From Bacillota bacterium (GTDB taxonomy: Bacteria; Bacillota; Clostridia; Christensenellales; CAG-138): 17,195 nt of DNA. The notes beneath the pieces were generated by a model, which saw nothing but the letters and a program-made list of their open reading frames with translations, ran no database searches and had not been told where the DNA came from. Position 1 is the stretch's first letter, and every line of letters starts with the position of its first letter. A program made the position numbers and the translations under genes. This document shows, one piece after another, positions 14,453-17,195 of the stretch. The stretch covers positions 1-17,195 of the forward strand of contig JAFABA010000145.1 in NCBI GenBank assembly GCA_023426265.1, read 5' to 3'.

Positions 14453-14601
14453 GGGGGCTTTGCCCCCAATCCCCCACCAAAGGGACACGTCCCTTTGGAA
14501 TCCCATTTATATTGAAAACGCCCGTAAAGTGTTTTCAATCAGGGTTCTTAGGGGCGACGCCCCTAAGCGGGTGTTTGCGGGCAGAGCCCGCAACGTACCC
14601 T
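14453..14601 (+). repeat. Structured intergenic repeat, copy B, between gyrB and gyrA
   Basis: Five hairpins as in copy A. H1: GGGGGC/GCCCCC (14453-14458 with 14462-14467). H2: 14477-14484 with 14491-14498. H3: 14511-14519 with 14531-14539. H4: 14547-14555 with 14559-14567. H5: 14575-14581 with 14587-14593, then GTACCC. Unpaired linkers (GGGACAC, GGAATCCC, GTGTT, CAGAG, GTACCC) are shared with copy A in the same orientation. It starts 7 bases after the gyrB stop and ends 29 bases before the gyrA ATG. Confidence 0.88.
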
Positions 14602-14630
14602 AAAACAGCAGAAAGGTACGAAAGAGACTT

Positions 14631-17132
14631 ATGAGCGATATCCTCCGCATACAGCCACTGCCCATTGAGCATGAAATGAAGCATTCCTTCATTTCCTATG
14701 CGATGGCGGTCATCATCAACCGCGCCCTGCCGGATGTGCGGGACGGCTTGAAGCCCGTGCACCGCCGCATTTTATATTCCATGGACGAGCTCGGCTTGCA
14801 GCCGGATAAGCCGTTCCGTAAATCTGCGCGTATCGTGGGCGACGTGCTGGGCAAATATCACCCGCACGGGGACAGCTCCGTATATGACGCCATGGTGCGC
14901 CTGGCGCAGGATTTCAACACCCGCTACCCGCTGGTGGAAGGGCACGGCAACTTCGGCTCGGTGGACGGCGACTCGGCAGCGGCCATGCGTTACACGGAGG
15001 CGCGCTTTTCCAAGCTTTCCGCGGAAATGATGGCGGATATCGAAAAGAACACCGTCGATTTCGTGCCGAACTTCGACGAAACGCTGCTGCAGCCGAGCGT
15101 GCTGCCCTCCCGTTTCCCGAATTTGCTGGTAAACGGCTCGGGCGGTATCGCGGTGGGCATGGCGACGAATATCCCCCCGCACAACCTGAATGAAACAATC
15201 GACGCGCTGTGCTGCCTGATCGACAACCCGGACGCAACGGTAGACGAGCTGATGGAGCATATCCCCGGGCCGGATTTCCCGACGGGCGGCGTGATCATGG
15301 GCCGTTCCGGCATCGCTTCCGCGTACCACACGGGACGCGGGCGCATTGTGGTTCGGGCCAAGGCGGAGATCGAGCAGCTTCCGCAGAACAAGAGCCGCAT
15401 CATCGTAACAGAGATCCCCTACCAGGTGAACAAGGCGCGGCTGGTGGAGCGCATTGCGGAACTGATACACGATAAAAAGATAGAAGGCATTGCGGACCTT
15501 CGGGACGAGACGGACCGCACGGGTATGCGGATCGTCATCGACCTTAAAAAGGACGTGAACGCCAACGTCATATTGAACCAGCTCTACAAGCACACGGCCA
15601 TGCAGGACACGTTCGGTGTGATCATGATCGCGCTGGTAGACGGAGAGCCCAAAGTATTGACGCTGCGGGACATGCTGGTACATTACCTTGCCCACCAGAA
15701 GCAGGTCGTCACCCGCCGCACGCAGTATGATTTGGAGCGCGCGCAGGAGCGCCTGCACCTGTTGGAGGGGCTCATTAAGGCGCTCGACAACATCGACGAG
15801 ATCGTGGACCTCATTAAGGCCTCGCCCAACGGGCCGGAGGCGAAGGCCCGTTTGATAGCGCAGTTCGATTTCAGTGAAAAACAGGCCCAGGCGATCCTTG
15901 ACATGCGCTTGCAGCGTTTGACAGGGCTGGAACGTGAAAAGATACTCGCCGAGTTTGACGAGCTGACGAAAACCGTAACGTATTTGATGAGCATACTGGC
16001 CGACGAAAAGCTGCTGCTTAGTATCATCCGGGATGAAGCGCTTGAGGTCAAGCGCAAGTACGGCGATAACCGGCGTACGGAGATCACGGACATTATCGAG
16101 GATATCGATATGGACGACATCATCCAGGAAGAGGAAATGTGCGTCACGCTGACAAGGTTCGGCTACATCAAGCGCCTGTCTTCCGATACGTACCGCGCGC
16201 AAAACAGAGGCGGGCGCGGCGTGATGGGCCAGGGCACGCGCGAGGAAGACTTTGTGGAGCACCTGTTTGTGACGTCCACGCACGCGCATATCCTGTTCTT
16301 TACGAACTTCGGGCGCGCGTTCAAGATCAAGTGCTATTTCATTCCCGAAGCGGGGCGCGCAGCGAAGGGTACGGCGATTGTGAACCTCCTGCAGCTTTCG
16401 GGCGGCGAACGCATTACCGCCATGTTCCCCGTTACCAAGGACGACGAGAGTGAATACCTGGTGATGGCGACGAGATTGGGCGTAATCAAAAAGACGCCGC
16501 TTTCAGATTTCGACAATATCCGCAAGGGCGGCCTCATCGCCCAGAACCTGCGCGAGGGCGATGAACTGATCGCCGTGGAGCTTTCCGGCGGCAACGACGA
16601 ATTTATGCTGGCCACCAGCAAGGGCAAATGCATCCGTTTTGACGAGAACGATGTGCGCGCCATGGGGCGCGGGGCGACGGGCGTAAAATCCATATCGCTC
16701 GATGAAGACGACGCGGTGGTGGATATGGTGCGCTTGATACCGAGCACGGACGTTTTGACCGTAACCGAGAACGGCATGGGCAAGCGCACGCCGGAGGAAG
16801 CCTACCGCGGCCAGAAGCGCGGCGGCAAGGGCATCATCGCCATGCAGATCACGGAAAAGACGGGCGACCTCTGCGGCATCGCCATGGTGACGGGGGACGA
16901 GGATCTCCTATTGATACGCGACGACGGCATGGTAATCCGTATGCCGGTGGAGCAGATCAGCCTAACGTCAGGCCGCAGCACGCAGGGCGTGCGGCTCATG
17001 CGTGCGGACGGAGGCACGCGGGTGGTTTCTATCGCGATTGCACCCAAGGCGGAAAACGATGAAATCGAAGCTGCCGAAGCGGAACTGGACATTACGCAGA
17101 TGGAAGGAAAACTGCTCGACGGGGAAGAATAA
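14631..17132 (+). CDS. gyrA: DNA gyrase subunit A
   Basis: The breakage-reunion subunit of gyrase, 833 residues, full length. The N-terminal winged-helix domain has ALPDVRDGLKPVHRRILYSM and the catalytic Tyr121 in AMRYTEAR. The quinolone-binding stretch reads HPHGDSSVYD (77-86); Ser82 and Asp86, equivalent to E. coli Ser83 and Asp87, are the sensitive-type residues. A coiled coil follows at about 360-490. The C-terminal beta-pinwheel carries the GyrA box variant QKRGGKG (728-734), needed for DNA wrapping, which separates it from ParC. The tail is acidic. The start is ATG 14631; the only nearby ribosome binding sites are weak (AAAGG at 14612-14616 or AAAGAG at 14621-14626), unlike most genes here. 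Confidence 0.97.
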   Translation: MSDILRIQPLPIEHEMKHSFISYAMAVIINRALPDVRDGLKPVHRRILYSMDELGLQPDKPFRKSARIVGDVLGKYHPHGDSSVYDAMVRLAQDFNTRYPLVEGHGNFGSVDGDSAAAMRYTEARFSKLSAEMMADIEKNTVDFVPNFDETLLQPSVLPSRFPNLLVNGSGGIAVGMATNIPPHNLNETIDALCCLIDNPDATVDELMEHIPGPDFPTGGVIMGRSGIASAYHTGRGRIVVRAKAEIEQLPQNKSRIIVTEIPYQVNKARLVERIAELIHDKKIEGIADLRDETDRTGMRIVIDLKKDVNANVILNQLYKHTAMQDTFGVIMIALVDGEPKVLTLRDMLVHYLAHQKQVVTRRTQYDLERAQERLHLLEGLIKALDNIDEIVDLIKASPNGPEAKARLIAQFDFSEKQAQAILDMRLQRLTGLEREKILAEFDELTKTVTYLMSILADEKLLLSIIRDEALEVKRKYGDNRRTEITDIIEDIDMDDIIQEEEMCVTLTRFGYIKRLSSDTYRAQNRGGRGVMGQGTREEDFVEHLFVTSTHAHILFFTNFGRAFKIKCYFIPEAGRAAKGTAIVNLLQLSGGERITAMFPVTKDDESEYLVMATRLGVIKKTPLSDFDNIRKGGLIAQNLREGDELIAVELSGGNDEFMLATSKGKCIRFDENDVRAMGRGATGVKSISLDEDDAVVDMVRLIPSTDVLTVTENGMGKRTPEEAYRGQKRGGKGIIAMQITEKTGDLCGIAMVTGDEDLLLIRDDGMVIRMPVEQISLTSGRSTQGVRLMRADGGTRVVSIAIAPKAENDEIEAAEAELDITQMEGKLLDGEE

Positions 17133-17139
17133 TCACGCT

Positions 17140-17156
17140 GCGGCGGCAACCGCCGC
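17140..17156 (+). terminator. Hairpin after gyrA, possible terminator
   Basis: GCGGCGG (17140-17146) pairs with CCGCCGC (17150-17156) around CAA, 8 bases after the gyrA stop. No T-run follows before the window ends, so intrinsic termination is uncertain. Confidence 0.35.
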
Positions 17157-17195
17157 CACAGCAATGAATACTGTATAGTGGATCATGAATTACTG

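Noticed and set aside
14772..16289. 505-codon open frame antisense to gyrA
   Set aside because: Shadow of a certain gene; Val/His/Arg-rich with no family resemblance.

Overview
The window reads as a GC-rich Firmicutes chromosome, most likely Clostridia. The support is the recF-remB-gyrB-gyrA gene order, strong GGAGG-type ribosome binding sites, an ATP-type PEP carboxykinase, a flavodiiron protein (an anaerobe trait) and a 16S-type leader with the Firmicutes CTTGAAAACT motif. Genus cannot be fixed from the sequence alone. All genes look intact. There is no CRISPR array, transposase or phage gene.

Layout. Positions 1-196 (minus strand) hold tandem strong promoters and the leader of an rRNA operon whose 16S gene should start just beyond the left edge. 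Positions 339-3683 (plus) are a tight three-gene operon: a VTC/CYTH-fold polyphosphate-polymerase-like enzyme, a DUF4956 membrane protein and a large beta-helix lipoprotein. A cytoplasmic-type L-asparaginase (minus) follows, with its own terminator, then pckA (plus) with a leader inverted repeat and a perfect terminator. Next come a 66-residue TTG-start small protein and a GNAT acetyltransferase. A flavodiiron FprA-type protein lies convergent to the acetyltransferase.

From about 9184 there is a tRNA T-arm-like minihelix, then a consensus promoter with a palindromic operator at its start site, driving a two-gene TetR regulator / SGNH hydrolase operon. The right part is the replication/topology cluster recF, remB, gyrB, gyrA. 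The usual upstream partner dnaN is not in the window.

Two copies of a ~150-base structured intergenic repeat, each able to form five hairpins, lie in the same orientation before the recF promoter region and between gyrB and gyrA. Their stems differ by paired, compensating changes, which argues that the element works or spreads as folded RNA.

The least understood system is the VTC-DUF4956-lipoprotein operon. The sequence suggests a cytosolic polymer-making enzyme, a membrane partner and a surface beta-helix protein made as one unit. Polyphosphate synthesis coupled to a membrane and surface step is an inference, not shown.
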